DNA from: Pikeienuella piscinae
Lineage (GTDB): Bacteria; Pseudomonadota; Alphaproteobacteria; Rhodobacterales; Rhodobacteraceae
Direction of reading: 5' to 3'
NCBI RefSeq assembly: GCF_011044155.1
Contig: NZ_CP049056.1
Coordinates: forward strand, 372,001-436,000
DNA: 64,000 nt
Positions 37,212-47,909 of this stretch are shown piece by piece (positions within the stretch are counted from its first letter, which is position 1; every line of letters starts with the position of its first letter). The notes under the pieces are model-generated. The model was not told where the DNA came from, made no database searches, and saw only the letters and a program-made list of their open reading frames with translations. The position numbers and the translations under genes are program-made.

Positions 37212-37760
37212 TCAGCATCCTCCCATGAAGCAGCCTTCGCCGGCTTCCGGGTTCGTCGCGGGCATCAGCGCGTTCAGAAGATATGACATGCGACGGCCGA
37301 AATCGGGGTCCGACGGAGTGGGCGAGTCGGGGAGGGAGAGCAAGCCTTCGGTGACGGGCGAGCCGTAACTGGTGCAGAACGCGCCGAACACCTTCAGTTC
37401 CGAGCCGGCGACGCCGCCGGCGACTTCGCCTCTGCACGCCTTCCGGGCGGTGACATCGCCCTTGGGCGCGAAAACGAGCACGAGGTGAGGTCCGCCCTGC
37501 GCCTCGGCCGGCGGCGCGGCGCGAATGGTTCGTTGCGAGACATGCGCCGGAAGCCGGATCGCCGCGGCGATCTCGTCCGCGCTTGCGCCGTCGCTTGTGG
37601 AGCCGAGGATCGTCGCCTGACCACCGGCGCCGGAGAAGACGCTGACCCAGATCGGCTGATAATTCGGTGAGATGTCGTTGCGCGTCACGACGTCGGCTCC
37701 GGGGCCGGCGCAGGCGCAAAGCAGGGCGGCGGCGGTGAGGATCGGTGCGATACGGCTCAT
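37212..37760 (-). CDS. Hypothetical lipoprotein
   Basis: I do not recognise this 182-residue protein. The N-terminus has a short hydrophobic signal ending in a lipobox (L-C-A-C, Cys17), so it should be a membrane-anchored lipoprotein. The mature part has V-F-A-P-K-G-D-V-T-A-R-K-A-C and ends G-C-F-M-G-G-C, with several Cys that could form disulfides. ATG 37760 follows AAGGAG. It lies 96 bases downstream of parE on the same strand. Confidence 0.7.
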   Translation of the reverse strand: MSRIAPILTAAALLCACAGPGADVVTRNDISPNYQPIWVSVFSGAGGQATILGSTSDGASADEIAAAIRLPAHVSQRTIRAAPPAEAQGGPHLVLVFAPKGDVTARKACRGEVAGGVAGSELKVFGAFCTSYGSPVTEGLLSLPDSPTPSDPDFGRRMSYLLNALMPATNPEAGEGCFMGGC

Positions 37761-37856
37761 GGCGAGATCTCCTTGCGCGAGATACGGCCGGCGCAGTCAA
37801 AAAGTTTCATCATGCGGCGGGCGGGCCGTCTGACGACAAGATATGCAGCCGCCGTT

Positions 37857-39869
37857 TCAGATGTCGAGCGCCTCAGCGAAACGCGCGTTGGCCTGAATGT
37901 AATCGAAGCGCAGCTCCGGCTTCTTGCCCATCAATCGCTCGACGAGTCCGGCGGTTTCGCCTGGCTCGTCATCGTCGATCGCGACGCGAATCAAGCGGCG
38001 TGTCTCGGCGTTCATCGTGGTGTCCTTGAGATCCTTCGCGTCCATCTCGCCAAGGCCCTTGAAGCGGCTGACGTCGATCTTGCCGCGCCCGGAAAAGGCG
38101 CTCTTCATCAACCGGTCGCGGCTTTCTTCGTCCTGCGCGTAGACCGATTTTCCACCTTGCGTCAGCCGATAAAGCGGCGGCTGCGCGAGGAAGAGATGGC
38201 CGTTCTCGACCAGCGGGCGCATCTGGGTGAAGAAGAACGTCATCAGGAGCGACGCGATATGCGCTCCGTCGACATCGGCGTCGGTCATGATGATCACCCG
38301 CTCGTAGCGGAGATCCTCGTCGTCGTAACGTGCGCCCATGCCGACGCCGAGAGCCTGGCAGAGATCGGCGATCTCCTGGTTCTGACCGAGCTTCGATGAG
38401 GCGGCGCCGAGCACGTTCAGGATCTTGCCGCGCAGCGGCAGCAGCGCCTGCGTCTTCCTGTCCCGCGCCATCTTGGCGGAGCCGCCGGCGCTGTCGCCCT
38501 CGACGAGGAAAATCTCGGTTCCGGCGCGGTCGACGGCCGAACAGTCGACCAGCTTGCCGGGCAGGCGGAGCTTCTTCGTGGCGGTCTTGCGCGCCGTCTC
38601 CTTCTCCTTCCTCCTGCGCATCCGGTCCTCGGCGCGCTCGATGAAGACCTCGATAAGCGCGCCGGCGGCTTTCGGGTCGGCTGCGAGCCAGTTGTCCCAG
38701 TGGTCGCGCACCGCGCCTTCGACGAGACGCTGCGCCTCGGTCGTGGAGAGACGGTCCTTGGTCTGGCCGACGAAATCCGGCTCGCGGATGAAGGCGGAGA
38801 TCATCGCGCAGCCCTCGGCGAAAAGGTCTTCGCCGGTGATCTGCGCGGCTTTGCGCGCCCCGATCAACTCGCCATACGCGCGTACGCCCTTTGTCAGCGC
38901 GGCGCGAAACCCCGCCTCGTGCGTGCCGCCCTCCGGCGTCGGGACGGTGTTGCAATAGCTGGAGACGAACGCGTCGCGCATCGGCGTCCAGGCGATGGCC
39001 CATTCGACCGATCCTGCGGTTTCCGGGCCGAACTTTTCGGAGAACGCGACCTTGCCGGCGAAAGGCGTCGCGGTGCGCGTCACTTCGTTCGATAGCGTCG
39101 CGGCGAGGAAGTCCGAAAGGCCGCCGGGAAAGTGAAAGACGTCCTCGGCCGGCGTCGCGTCGGCCGCGCCGATCAGGTCGGCGGCGCATTTCCAGCGAAT
39201 CTCGACTCCGCCGAAAAGATAGGCCTTCGAGCGCGCCATCTTCCAGAGCCGCGCCGGTTTCAGGGCTGCGCGGGGGCCGAAAATCTCCGGGTCCGGATGA
39301 AAAAGGACGCTGGTGCCGCGCCGGTTGGGAGCCGGGCCGATCTTCTCCAGCCCGCCCTCCGGCGTTCCGCGCGAAAACGCCTGCCGCCAGAGCGTGCGGT
39401 CGCGCGCGACCTCAACCACAAGGTGGTCGGAAAGTGCGTTCACCACCGAAACGCCGACGCCGTGAAGGCCGCCTGACGTTTCGTAGGCCTTGCCGGAGAA
39501 CTTGCCGCCGGAATGCAGCGTGGTGAGGATCACTTCGAGCGCCGACTTGCCGGGATAGCGGGGGTGGGGGTCGATCGGCACGCCGCGCCCGTTATCGGTG
39601 ATCCGGCAGGCGCCGTCCGCGAGCAGTTCGACCTCGATCCGGCTGGCGTGGCCGGCCACGGCCTCGTCCATCGAATTGTCCAGAACCTCGGCGACAAGGT
39701 GGTGCAACGCGCGCTCATCGGTGCCGCCGATATACATGCCTGGGCGCTTGCGGACCGGCTCCAGCCCCTCGAGCACCTCGATGGAGGAGGCGTCATAGGC
39801 CTTCGATTCGCGGTCTTCTTTCGCGAAAAGGTCGCTGGCGACCTTTGCGGCGGACTGGGCGGCGGCCAT
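37857..39869 (-). CDS. parE: DNA topoisomerase IV subunit B
   Basis: ATPase subunit of topoisomerase IV, 670 residues, which decatenates daughter chromosomes with ParC. GHKL ATPase motifs are present (E-V-L-D-N-S-M-D-E, D-N-G-R-G-V-P and G-G-L-H-G-V-G-V-S-V-V-N-A-L). The TOPRIM region has L-V-E-G-D-S-A-G-G-S and M-T-D-A-D-V-D-G-A-H-I. The length and the E-I-F-L-V-E-G-D start of the TOPRIM domain favour ParE over GyrB (about 800 residues). Confidence 0.95.
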   Translation of the reverse strand: MAAAQSAAKVASDLFAKEDRESKAYDASSIEVLEGLEPVRKRPGMYIGGTDERALHHLVAEVLDNSMDEAVAGHASRIEVELLADGACRITDNGRGVPIDPHPRYPGKSALEVILTTLHSGGKFSGKAYETSGGLHGVGVSVVNALSDHLVVEVARDRTLWRQAFSRGTPEGGLEKIGPAPNRRGTSVLFHPDPEIFGPRAALKPARLWKMARSKAYLFGGVEIRWKCAADLIGAADATPAEDVFHFPGGLSDFLAATLSNEVTRTATPFAGKVAFSEKFGPETAGSVEWAIAWTPMRDAFVSSYCNTVPTPEGGTHEAGFRAALTKGVRAYGELIGARKAAQITGEDLFAEGCAMISAFIREPDFVGQTKDRLSTTEAQRLVEGAVRDHWDNWLAADPKAAGALIEVFIERAEDRMRRRKEKETARKTATKKLRLPGKLVDCSAVDRAGTEIFLVEGDSAGGSAKMARDRKTQALLPLRGKILNVLGAASSKLGQNQEIADLCQALGVGMGARYDDEDLRYERVIIMTDADVDGAHIASLLMTFFFTQMRPLVENGHLFLAQPPLYRLTQGGKSVYAQDEESRDRLMKSAFSGRGKIDVSRFKGLGEMDAKDLKDTTMNAETRRLIRVAIDDDEPGETAGLVERLMGKKPELRFDYIQANARFAEALDI

Positions 39870-39933
39870 TGGGCTCTTCCTGAACTGCTCGATATTCGTT
39901 GTTCGCGGATTGTGCCGCTTCGGGAGATTTCGA

Positions 39934-40866
39934 TCAACCGGAATGCGAAGGCGGCGCCATCGGCGCGGGCGCCGATGGCGCTCCGGCCCGCCCCTCGCGC
40001 ACCGCCAGAAGAACGGCGCCCGCGACGATCAGCGTCGCCCCCGCGAGTGATAGCGGCGTCGGGATCACCTTGAACCAGAGCGCATCGTATAACGCCGCGA
40101 AGAGCAGCGTGGCGTAGAAGAAAGGCGTCGCGAAACTCGCGTCCGAGAACTTGAGCGCGGTCATGTACAGCGACTGCGCAGCCACCATCGTCCACCCCAC
40201 AAGCGCCATCAGCACGACTTCCAGCAGCGACGGCGCGCGCCAGACGAACGCAGCGGCGATGAATGCGACGCTGAGAGCGCAGAGGTTCGTGCAGAACAGC
40301 ATCCGCACCACGCCTTCGCGGCGCGCGAGAAGCTTCGCGAACATGGCTTCGACCGCCATCGCTAGCGCGGCGATGAGCGCGATCAACGCGCCCGGCGCGA
40401 TCGCCTCGACGCCGGGGCGGATAAGCAGAGCGCCGCCCGCCAGCGCGGTGGCGGCGGCCGCCCATCTGATCGGCCCGACCTTTTCACCGAGAATCGGGAT
40501 GGCGAGGATCATGGCGAAGACCGGGTTGAGAAAGCCGATGGCCGTCGCGTCCGCCAAGGGGATCATCGCCGCCGCGGCGAAAAGCCCGCTGACGCCGACC
40601 CAGCCGAAAGCGGCGCGCCCAGCGTAGAGCCCCCAGGGCGCGCCGCTCAGGCGGGTTCTGCGGATCGCCATCAGGGGCGCGAGCGCGAGAATCGCAAATC
40701 CGTAGCGCCCAAGCACGATCTCGAATGCATGCATCGGCGCTCCGTCGACACCTCGACCCAGGGCTTTAGCGAAAAACGTGGAGGCGGCGATGAACGCGCG
40801 GCAAAGCGTCATCATCATCGCGCCGCGCAAGGCGGGGGGGAGGGCGCTGTAGCCGTTCAAAATCAT
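39934..40866 (-). CDS. EamA/DMT family transporter
   Basis: Drug/metabolite-type permease of 310 residues with ten hydrophobic helices in two EamA repeats (about 20-150 and 160-290). Conserved segments such as I-P-L-A-D-A-T-A-I-G-F-L-N-P-V-F and F-A-T-P-F-F-Y-A-T-L-L occur at equivalent places in the two halves. Such proteins export amino acids or other metabolites; substrate unknown. ATG 40866 has a weak ribosome site; internal ATGs at residues 17-19 are possible starts. Confidence 0.85.
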   Translation of the reverse strand: MILNGYSALPPALRGAMMMTLCRAFIAASTFFAKALGRGVDGAPMHAFEIVLGRYGFAILALAPLMAIRRTRLSGAPWGLYAGRAAFGWVGVSGLFAAAAMIPLADATAIGFLNPVFAMILAIPILGEKVGPIRWAAAATALAGGALLIRPGVEAIAPGALIALIAALAMAVEAMFAKLLARREGVVRMLFCTNLCALSVAFIAAAFVWRAPSLLEVVLMALVGWTMVAAQSLYMTALKFSDASFATPFFYATLLFAALYDALWFKVIPTPLSLAGATLIVAGAVLLAVREGRAGAPSAPAPMAPPSHSG

Positions 40867-40915
40867 GAGGGTGACCCTACGCCAGGCGGCGGCTGTTTTC
40901 GGGAGCGCGATCGGT

Positions 40916-41803
40916 TCAGTCGGCGCAGAACTCAGCGATCAGAGCCGCGACCTCGTCGGGTTTCTGATGATGCAGCCAGTGATCCGCGCCTGCGACATGC
41001 GCGCGGGTCAGCGCGTCGCAGAACGTTTCGAGGCCGTCCGCCGCCGCAGGCAGCAGCGCGGTGTCGCCATCCCCCCAGATCAGGAGATGCGGCGGGCGCA
41101 CGCGCACACGCTCCGGGTCGAGCCCGGCGAGCGGGTCGTCGGCCAGCGGCTCTCCGGGGTCCGCGACTTTCATCGGCGAGGCGCGATACCAGTTCAGCAT
41201 TCCCGTCAACGCGCCGGGCGCGGACCAGGCGCGCAAATAATCCGCCCGCCGCTCGCCCCGAAGCCAGTCGATATCCATGTCCTTGGTGAAAAGCCGCATC
41301 ATGCCGGCGTAATCGTCGGCGGAGAGCCGCGCCTCCGCCCGTTCCGAGCGAAGATAGTGGATGTATTGCGAAGCTTCCGACTGCGCGCCGCCCGCCGCCA
41401 GCGCGCGCTGGAACGGGACCGGATGCACGCCGTTCATGATCACCAGTCGCTCCATCAGCTCGGGCCGGCTGAAGGCGAGCGCATAGGCGACGGAGGCGCC
41501 CCAGTCATGGCCGACGACCGCGCGGGCGCCGGGCGCGAAATGCGTAAGGATCGCGGCGGCGTCCGCAGCCAGCTTGCCGGTCGCGTAGTCCCTGACCTCT
41601 GTTGGTTTCGACGAGCTGCCGTAACCCCGTTGGTCCGGCGCGACGCAGAAGAAGCGATCCGAAAGTCGCTCCAGCATCTCCGCCCACGCGCCGGAATACT
41701 CCGGAAAGCCGTGAAGAAAGAGAAGGAGCGGGCGCCCGGCCTCGCCTGCGACTAAGCAATGAAAGGAAAGCGGGCCGGCATGGACGGTTTCTGAGCGTGT
41801 CAT
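40916..41803 (-). CDS. Alpha/beta hydrolase, epoxide-hydrolase-like
   Basis: Alpha/beta-fold hydrolase of 295 residues. The oxyanion motif H-G-F-P-E is near residue 31, the nucleophile elbow G-H-D-W-G-A (Asp nucleophile) is near 98, the acid lies in I-W-G-D-G-D, and the base His in A-D-H-W-L-H-H-Q. An Asp nucleophile fits epoxide hydrolases and haloalkane/fluoroacetate dehalogenases rather than esterases. Cytoplasmic, no signal. Substrate unknown. Confidence 0.88.
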   Translation of the reverse strand: MTRSETVHAGPLSFHCLVAGEAGRPLLLFLHGFPEYSGAWAEMLERLSDRFFCVAPDQRGYGSSSKPTEVRDYATGKLAADAAAILTHFAPGARAVVGHDWGASVAYALAFSRPELMERLVIMNGVHPVPFQRALAAGGAQSEASQYIHYLRSERAEARLSADDYAGMMRLFTKDMDIDWLRGERRADYLRAWSAPGALTGMLNWYRASPMKVADPGEPLADDPLAGLDPERVRVRPPHLLIWGDGDTALLPAAADGLETFCDALTRAHVAGADHWLHHQKPDEVAALIAEFCAD

Positions 41804-41872
41804 GCGGCGAAGCTGGCGCGGGGCGCGCGGCGCGTCAATCTCTCTTGCGCGCGAATGTCAGCCCAGTTCGTC

Positions 41873-43138
41873 TTACAATCCCGCGACGTCGAGCGCGTCG
41901 GCGAACCCCTCTGCGGCGATGGTCTTTTCCTCCGGTCGCTGGCGCACGTCGGCGAGGGTCTCCAGCCCGGTCGCGGTGGAGGCCGCCATCAGATTGCCGT
42001 GGACGCGCGGCCACCAGACGGCCTGCCAGAGCCACATCAGGAAAAGCATGCCGGCGGCGTAGTTGATCCAGGCGGCGAAGATGAAGGTTGCGCGCCCGCC
42101 AAAGGTTTCGAACCGGCCCAGAAGGCTGAGGTCGAGGCTGAGCGCGAACGCGGACGGATCGCCCCCCTCGATCGCCACGGCTAGGCGCAGCATGAGCGTG
42201 GCGAAGGCGATCAACAGGACGGCGAGAACCGCGCCGGCGAGGATCGCGCGAACGAGGGTCGCCAGCGCGGGACGGATCAGGCCGCGTTCGTCGAGATCGC
42301 AGGCGATGCGCACGCCCCGCACGCGCCGCGCCGACATGAAGAGCGCCAGCTCCATCGCGCGGTAGCGGCACCAGAGCCGGAAGACGAGCCATGCCAGGAT
42401 CAGCGCGATGACCGGTGTGGCGAAGGACATGATGTCGACGCGCACGCCTCCGTAGATCACGCCGAACCGGATCTGCCTGACAAGCATGTAGGCGCCGAGC
42501 GCCATCATCGCCGCGAACCAGACCGAGAGCCAGTCACGGAATATCCCGCGCGCCCCGCCTTCGAAATCGAACCGCGCGTCGCCATAAAGCATCGCGCGGC
42601 TCAGATAGCGCTCGCGCGCGACCCGGAGCCAGGGTCGGGAAAGGCCAAGCGTCAGCGCCATCAGCAGCGACCAGCCCAGCCAGATGCGGAGAAACGCGAA
42701 CACCGAGCCGTCCATGCCGAAGCGTAGCCCCCGCCAGCGCGTGCGTCGAAGCCGATAGCGCCGCGCGGCGAAACGCGCGAATTCGAGCACCGGCAGGATC
42801 GCAATCGCGCTCAACGCCGCCGAGAGTCCCGGCGACCATGAACTCCAGAGCGCGAGGCCGACATAGGCGAGGCCGAGATTGAAGACGAGCAGACCGGATG
42901 AAAGCGCCAGCACCGCGATGAGGGCGCCGCGCAGCAGTTCGAGCGCGGTCCCGTCATATTCGAACGGATCGCCGCCGAGCGTAGTGCGCCGCCAGATGAG
43001 TCCGCGCAGATGCGTCTTCATCCAGAACCGATAGGCCCCGAAGCTGAGCGCGCTGATCGCGCCGTCGCGCAGAACGAGGTCCTGAAGCTCGCCTTGCGCC
43101 GGCGCGAATCGAAAAGGCGCGGGTTCGGTCTCGTTCAT
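41873..43138 (-). CDS. DUF898 (YjgN-like) membrane protein
   Basis: Polytopic protein of 421 residues. The N-terminal F-R-F-A-P-A-Q-G-E-L, N-x-L-L/A-L-S-F-G-A-Y-R-F-W and T-H-L-R pattern matches DUF898 (YjgN), a family of unknown function. About eight hydrophobic helices are visible. ATG 43138 is preceded by GGAGGG; upstream in-frame sequence is a basic, low-complexity stretch. It is divergent from purA, with 170 bases between them holding both promoters. Confidence 0.8.
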   Translation of the reverse strand: MNETEPAPFRFAPAQGELQDLVLRDGAISALSFGAYRFWMKTHLRGLIWRRTTLGGDPFEYDGTALELLRGALIAVLALSSGLLVFNLGLAYVGLALWSSWSPGLSAALSAIAILPVLEFARFAARRYRLRRTRWRGLRFGMDGSVFAFLRIWLGWSLLMALTLGLSRPWLRVARERYLSRAMLYGDARFDFEGGARGIFRDWLSVWFAAMMALGAYMLVRQIRFGVIYGGVRVDIMSFATPVIALILAWLVFRLWCRYRAMELALFMSARRVRGVRIACDLDERGLIRPALATLVRAILAGAVLAVLLIAFATLMLRLAVAIEGGDPSAFALSLDLSLLGRFETFGGRATFIFAAWINYAAGMLFLMWLWQAVWWPRVHGNLMAASTATGLETLADVRQRPEEKTIAAEGFADALDVAGL

Positions 43139-43308
43139 CGCGCCGGTATCCCTCCGGAGTTTCGCATAAGGGAACTCTCCTAGATGATCGGCGAAACGCG
43201 GGCCAGTGCGGATCGGAGGCGACGACTTGTCCCTCCGGCGCAATTCGCGGTTTCGGCGTCGCAAGCGCCTGCCTATAAGGGCGCGGCTTAGACGCGAAGG
43301 ATATCGAG

Positions 43309-44601
<1,293 letters not shown>

Positions 44602-44608
44602 GGGGGTC

Positions 44609-44848
44609 GTGGCGCTTTCCTATCGTGCGCGGCGGCGACTCTCGCTGCTCCTGCTTCTGGTCTGGTTGCCGCTCTATGTCGTTGTGGCCGTCACCGTAAT
44701 GAACCTTCTCGGCCGCCCGGCGTTCTGGATCGAACTCCTGATCTACATCTCTCTGGGCGTGCTCTGGGCGTTGCCATTTCGGGCGGTTTTCCGGGGCGTG
44801 GGGAAGGCGGAGCCGGAAGCGGACGCGGGAGAGAAGGCCCCGGACTGA
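44609..44848 (+). CDS. DUF2842 family small membrane protein
   Basis: Small membrane protein of 79 residues with two helices (about 10-34 and 40-60) and the G-R-P-A-F-W-I-E and L-W-A-L-P-F segments that define DUF2842, an alphaproteobacterial family of unknown function commonly found after purA. It starts at GTG 44609 just after the purA stop. The last 15 residues are acidic. Confidence 0.8.
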   Translation: MALSYRARRRLSLLLLLVWLPLYVVVAVTVMNLLGRPAFWIELLIYISLGVLWALPFRAVFRGVGKAEPEADAGEKAPD

Positions 44849-44997
44849 ACGCCGCAGCGGGCGCGGCTGATGCGTCGCCGGTGATCCGTCTGAGGCGCGC
44901 CGCCGCGCTCCGTCGCGCGGCCTGTTTCGCCAAGCGCCCGAATGTGGTCTACGCCGTCCGGCGCGAGGAAACCCAGTATTGAGCGCGGGGGCTGCGT

Positions 44998-45660
44998 ATG
45001 GCTGCGGCGAAGAAACTGCGCATCGAAGGCGGCGTCACGCTTTTGGGCGCCGCCCCGGATGCGGACGGGCTTGCGGAGGCGCTGGCCGCCGCTCCGGCGC
45101 TGGTTTGCGCCGATGGCGGCGCTAACAATCTGACCACGGTGCCGACGGCGATCATCGGCGATCTCGATTCGCTGGAGGATGCGGCCGCGTGGCGCGACCG
45201 TCTCGGCGCCCACCTGATCCATGTCGAGGAGCAGGACAGCACCGACCTCGAGAAATGTCTGCGCCATGTCGAAGCGGCGTTCTTCATCTGCGTTGGGTTT
45301 CATGGCGGCAGGCTCGACCATGAACTGGCCGCGCTCCACGCCCTCGTCGCCGATCCCCGACCGATCGTCATGATCGGTGCGGAGGATGTCGTTCTTTCCG
45401 CCGGGCGCGGTCTCGAGCTCGATCTTCAGCCCGATGACCGCTTCTCCGTCTTTCCGTTGCGCAGGGTCGTCGCCGGGCGGAGCCGGGGGCTTCGCTGGCC
45501 GCTCGACGGGCTCGTTCTCGAGGCCGGCGAAAAGATCGGAACGTCAAATATGGCCACGGGGCGCGTCATGCTCCGTTTCGACCGGCCGGGCGCTTTGCTG
45601 CTGCTGCCGCGCATTCGACTTGACGTGGCGCTCGGCGGCCTGTTGAAGCGGGCGGCGTGA
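44998..45660 (+). CDS. Thiamine pyrophosphokinase
   Basis: Converts thiamine to thiamine pyrophosphate; 220 residues. Conserved A-D-G-G-A-N-N, I-G-D-L-D-S-L, D-S-T-D-L-E-K and H-G-G-R-L-D-H-E are in the usual order, followed by a C-terminal beta-domain with G-T-S-N-M-A-T-G. ATG 44998 has a G-rich stretch upstream. The 149 bases between it and the DUF2842 gene contain nothing I recognise. The rpiA gene follows closely. Confidence 0.9.
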   Translation: MAAAKKLRIEGGVTLLGAAPDADGLAEALAAAPALVCADGGANNLTTVPTAIIGDLDSLEDAAAWRDRLGAHLIHVEEQDSTDLEKCLRHVEAAFFICVGFHGGRLDHELAALHALVADPRPIVMIGAEDVVLSAGRGLELDLQPDDRFSVFPLRRVVAGRSRGLRWPLDGLVLEAGEKIGTSNMATGRVMLRFDRPGALLLLPRIRLDVALGGLLKRAA

Positions 45661-45686
45661 CGAGAGACGCGACGCCGGGAGAGACC

Positions 45687-46415
45687 ATGCAGGAGCCGAC
45701 AACCCCCGCTGAAAGGGCGAAATTCGCCGCCGCGCGCCGCGCGCTGGACTATGTGGAGCCGGGAATGCGGCTCGGTCTCGGTACCGGCTCGACCGCGGTC
45801 TTCCTCGTCCGGCTCCTCGGCGAGCGCATGGCGGACCGCGATCTTCTCTGCGTGCCGACGTCTTCGCGCACTGCCGCGCTCGCGACGGAATGCGGGTTGA
45901 ATGTCCGCGCGCTGGAGGACGTCGACGCGCTCGATCTGACCATCGACGGCGCGGATGAGTTCGACCCCGGCCTCACCCTGATCAAAGGCGGCGGCGGCTC
46001 GCTTCTGCAGGAGAAGATCGTCGCGGCGGCCTCGGCGCGGATGGTGGTGATCGCGGACGAGAGCAAGGCGGTCTCCCGCCTTGGCGCCTTTCCACTGCCG
46101 GTTGAGGTGGTGCGTTTCGGCTGGCGTTCGACGATGAGGCATATCGAACGCCTGCTCGCGACGGAGGATGTCGATGGCCGTGGCGTCCGGCGCAGGACGG
46201 CTGGCGACGAGCCGTTCGTGACTGACGAGGGCCACTTCATCCTCGATCTCGACCTTGGCCGGATCGGCGATGCGCCCGGCCTCGCCAGGCGGCTCGACAG
46301 TCTGCCGGGCGTAGTGGAGACCGGCCTTTTCCTCGGGCTGGCCGACGCGGCTATCGTCGGACGCGAGGACGGCGGCGTCGATTTCGTGGAAAGAGTGAGC
46401 GGCGACAGGACGTAA
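45687..46415 (+). CDS. rpiA: Ribose-5-phosphate isomerase A
   Basis: Interconverts ribose-5-phosphate and ribulose-5-phosphate; 242 residues. Signature motifs are G-L-G-T-G-S-T-A, D-G-A-D-E-F-D and K-G-G-G-G-S-L-L-Q-E-K, and the catalytic Glu lies in the last. An in-frame GTG at 45657 overlaps the previous stop, but ATG 45687 is preferred because GGGAGAG lies four bases before it and the homologous region begins there. Confidence 0.95.
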   Translation: MQEPTTPAERAKFAAARRALDYVEPGMRLGLGTGSTAVFLVRLLGERMADRDLLCVPTSSRTAALATECGLNVRALEDVDALDLTIDGADEFDPGLTLIKGGGGSLLQEKIVAAASARMVVIADESKAVSRLGAFPLPVEVVRFGWRSTMRHIERLLATEDVDGRGVRRRTAGDEPFVTDEGHFILDLDLGRIGDAPGLARRLDSLPGVVETGLFLGLADAAIVGREDGGVDFVERVSGDRT

Positions 46416-46525
46416 CCTCGGGCGGCGCATTGCGTTCGCCACGGGGGGCGCCTAGATTGTCCGGACCATGGCGGGACGCGGCGCGCGGCCCCTGAAAATG
46501 CAGCCTGACGCATCGGGGAGAGAGC

Positions 46526-47878
46526 GTGAGCGACAGCTTCGACTACGATCTTTTTGTCATTGGCGGGGGTTCAGGCGGGGTGCGCGCGTCGAGAATGGCC
46601 GCGTCCGGCGGCGCCCGCGTCGGAGTCGCCGAGGAATACCGCTATGGCGGCACCTGCGTCATTCGCGGCTGCGTGCCGAAAAAGCTCATGGTCTATGCGT
46701 CCAGCTTCGCCGAAGCGTTCGAGGACGCCGAAGGGTATGGTTGGACAGTCGGCGAGAGCCGGTTCGACTGGACGACACTGATCGCCGCGAAAGACAAGGA
46801 AATCGCGCGGCTGGAGGCGCTTTATGAGAAGGGCGTCGCCTCGTCCGGAGGCGACCTGCTCCACACGCGCGCGGAACTCGTCGGCCCGCATGAGGTGCGC
46901 CTCGTCGGCGAGGGGCGGACGGTCAGCGCGAAACACATCCTGATCGCGACCGGCGGCGCGCCCTTCGTGCCGGACATTCCCGGCGCCGAACATGCGATCA
47001 CCTCTAACGAGATTTTCCACCTGCCGGAGCTGCCGCGCCGGATTCTGATCGTCGGCGGCGGCTTCATCGCCTGCGAGTTCGCCGGTATTCTGCACGGGCT
47101 CGGCGCGCAGGTGACGCTGGTTTATCGACGCGACCTGATCCTCCGTGGTTTCGATGACGACGTCAGAGCCCATGTCTCCGCCGGTATGATCGCGAAGGGG
47201 ATCGATATCCGCTACCAGCAGGATGTCGCGTCGATCGATGGCGCCGCGCCACACCAGGTCACGTTCGAGGATGGTGGAACCGGCGAGTTCGACTGCGTCT
47301 TCTTCGCCACCGGGCGCAAGCCGAACACCGAGGGGATGGGGCTGGAGAGGGCCGGCGTGAAGCTTTCCGGGAATGGCGCGATCGCGGTCGATCAATGGTC
47401 GCAGACTAATATTCCCTCGATCTATGCGGTCGGCGACGTGACCGACCGGGTCACGCTGACCCCGGTGGCGATCCGCGAAGGCGCGGCCTTCGTTGAGACG
47501 GTGTTCAACGCCAATCCTACAAAGCCGGATCATGCGGATGTTCCCTCCGCCGTCTTCACCCAGCCGGAGGTTGGCGCAGTAGGACTGACCGAGGCGGCGG
47601 CGCGCAAGCTTGGCGAGGTGGATATCTATCGCTCGACCTTCCGCCCGATGTTCGCGACGCTGTCGGGGCGCGATGAGAAGATGTTGATGAAGCTGGTGGT
47701 GATGAAGGCCGATCAGCGCGTGCGCGGCGTTCATATCGTCGGCCACGGCGCGGCCGAGATGGTTCAGCTCGCCGGTGTCGCCGTGAAGATGGGCGCGACG
47801 AAAGAGGATTTCGACCGGACGGTCGCGGTGCATCCGACGGCCGCCGAGGAACTGGTTACGATGCGCGACCCCGTCTGA
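46526..47878 (+). CDS. gor: Glutathione reductase
   Basis: Flavoprotein disulfide reductase of 450 residues. FAD motif G-G-G-S-G-G near 13-18, redox pair in G-G-T-C-V-I-R-G-C-V-P-K-K (Cys44, Cys49), a NADPH-binding G-G-G-F-I-A-C-E-F and a C-terminal H-P-T-A-A-E-E with the active-site His-Glu. The V-I-R-G-C-V sequence (Ile-Arg rather than Asn-Leu) indicates glutathione reductase, not lipoamide dehydrogenase. GTG start at 46526 after GGGGAGAGAG. Confidence 0.94.
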   Translation: MSDSFDYDLFVIGGGSGGVRASRMAASGGARVGVAEEYRYGGTCVIRGCVPKKLMVYASSFAEAFEDAEGYGWTVGESRFDWTTLIAAKDKEIARLEALYEKGVASSGGDLLHTRAELVGPHEVRLVGEGRTVSAKHILIATGGAPFVPDIPGAEHAITSNEIFHLPELPRRILIVGGGFIACEFAGILHGLGAQVTLVYRRDLILRGFDDDVRAHVSAGMIAKGIDIRYQQDVASIDGAAPHQVTFEDGGTGEFDCVFFATGRKPNTEGMGLERAGVKLSGNGAIAVDQWSQTNIPSIYAVGDVTDRVTLTPVAIREGAAFVETVFNANPTKPDHADVPSAVFTQPEVGAVGLTEAAARKLGEVDIYRSTFRPMFATLSGRDEKMLMKLVVMKADQRVRGVHIVGHGAAEMVQLAGVAVKMGATKEDFDRTVAVHPTAAEELVTMRDPV

Positions 47879-47909
47879 GCGGGCCGGACGCGTCGAGGGA
47901 GAGAAAGGT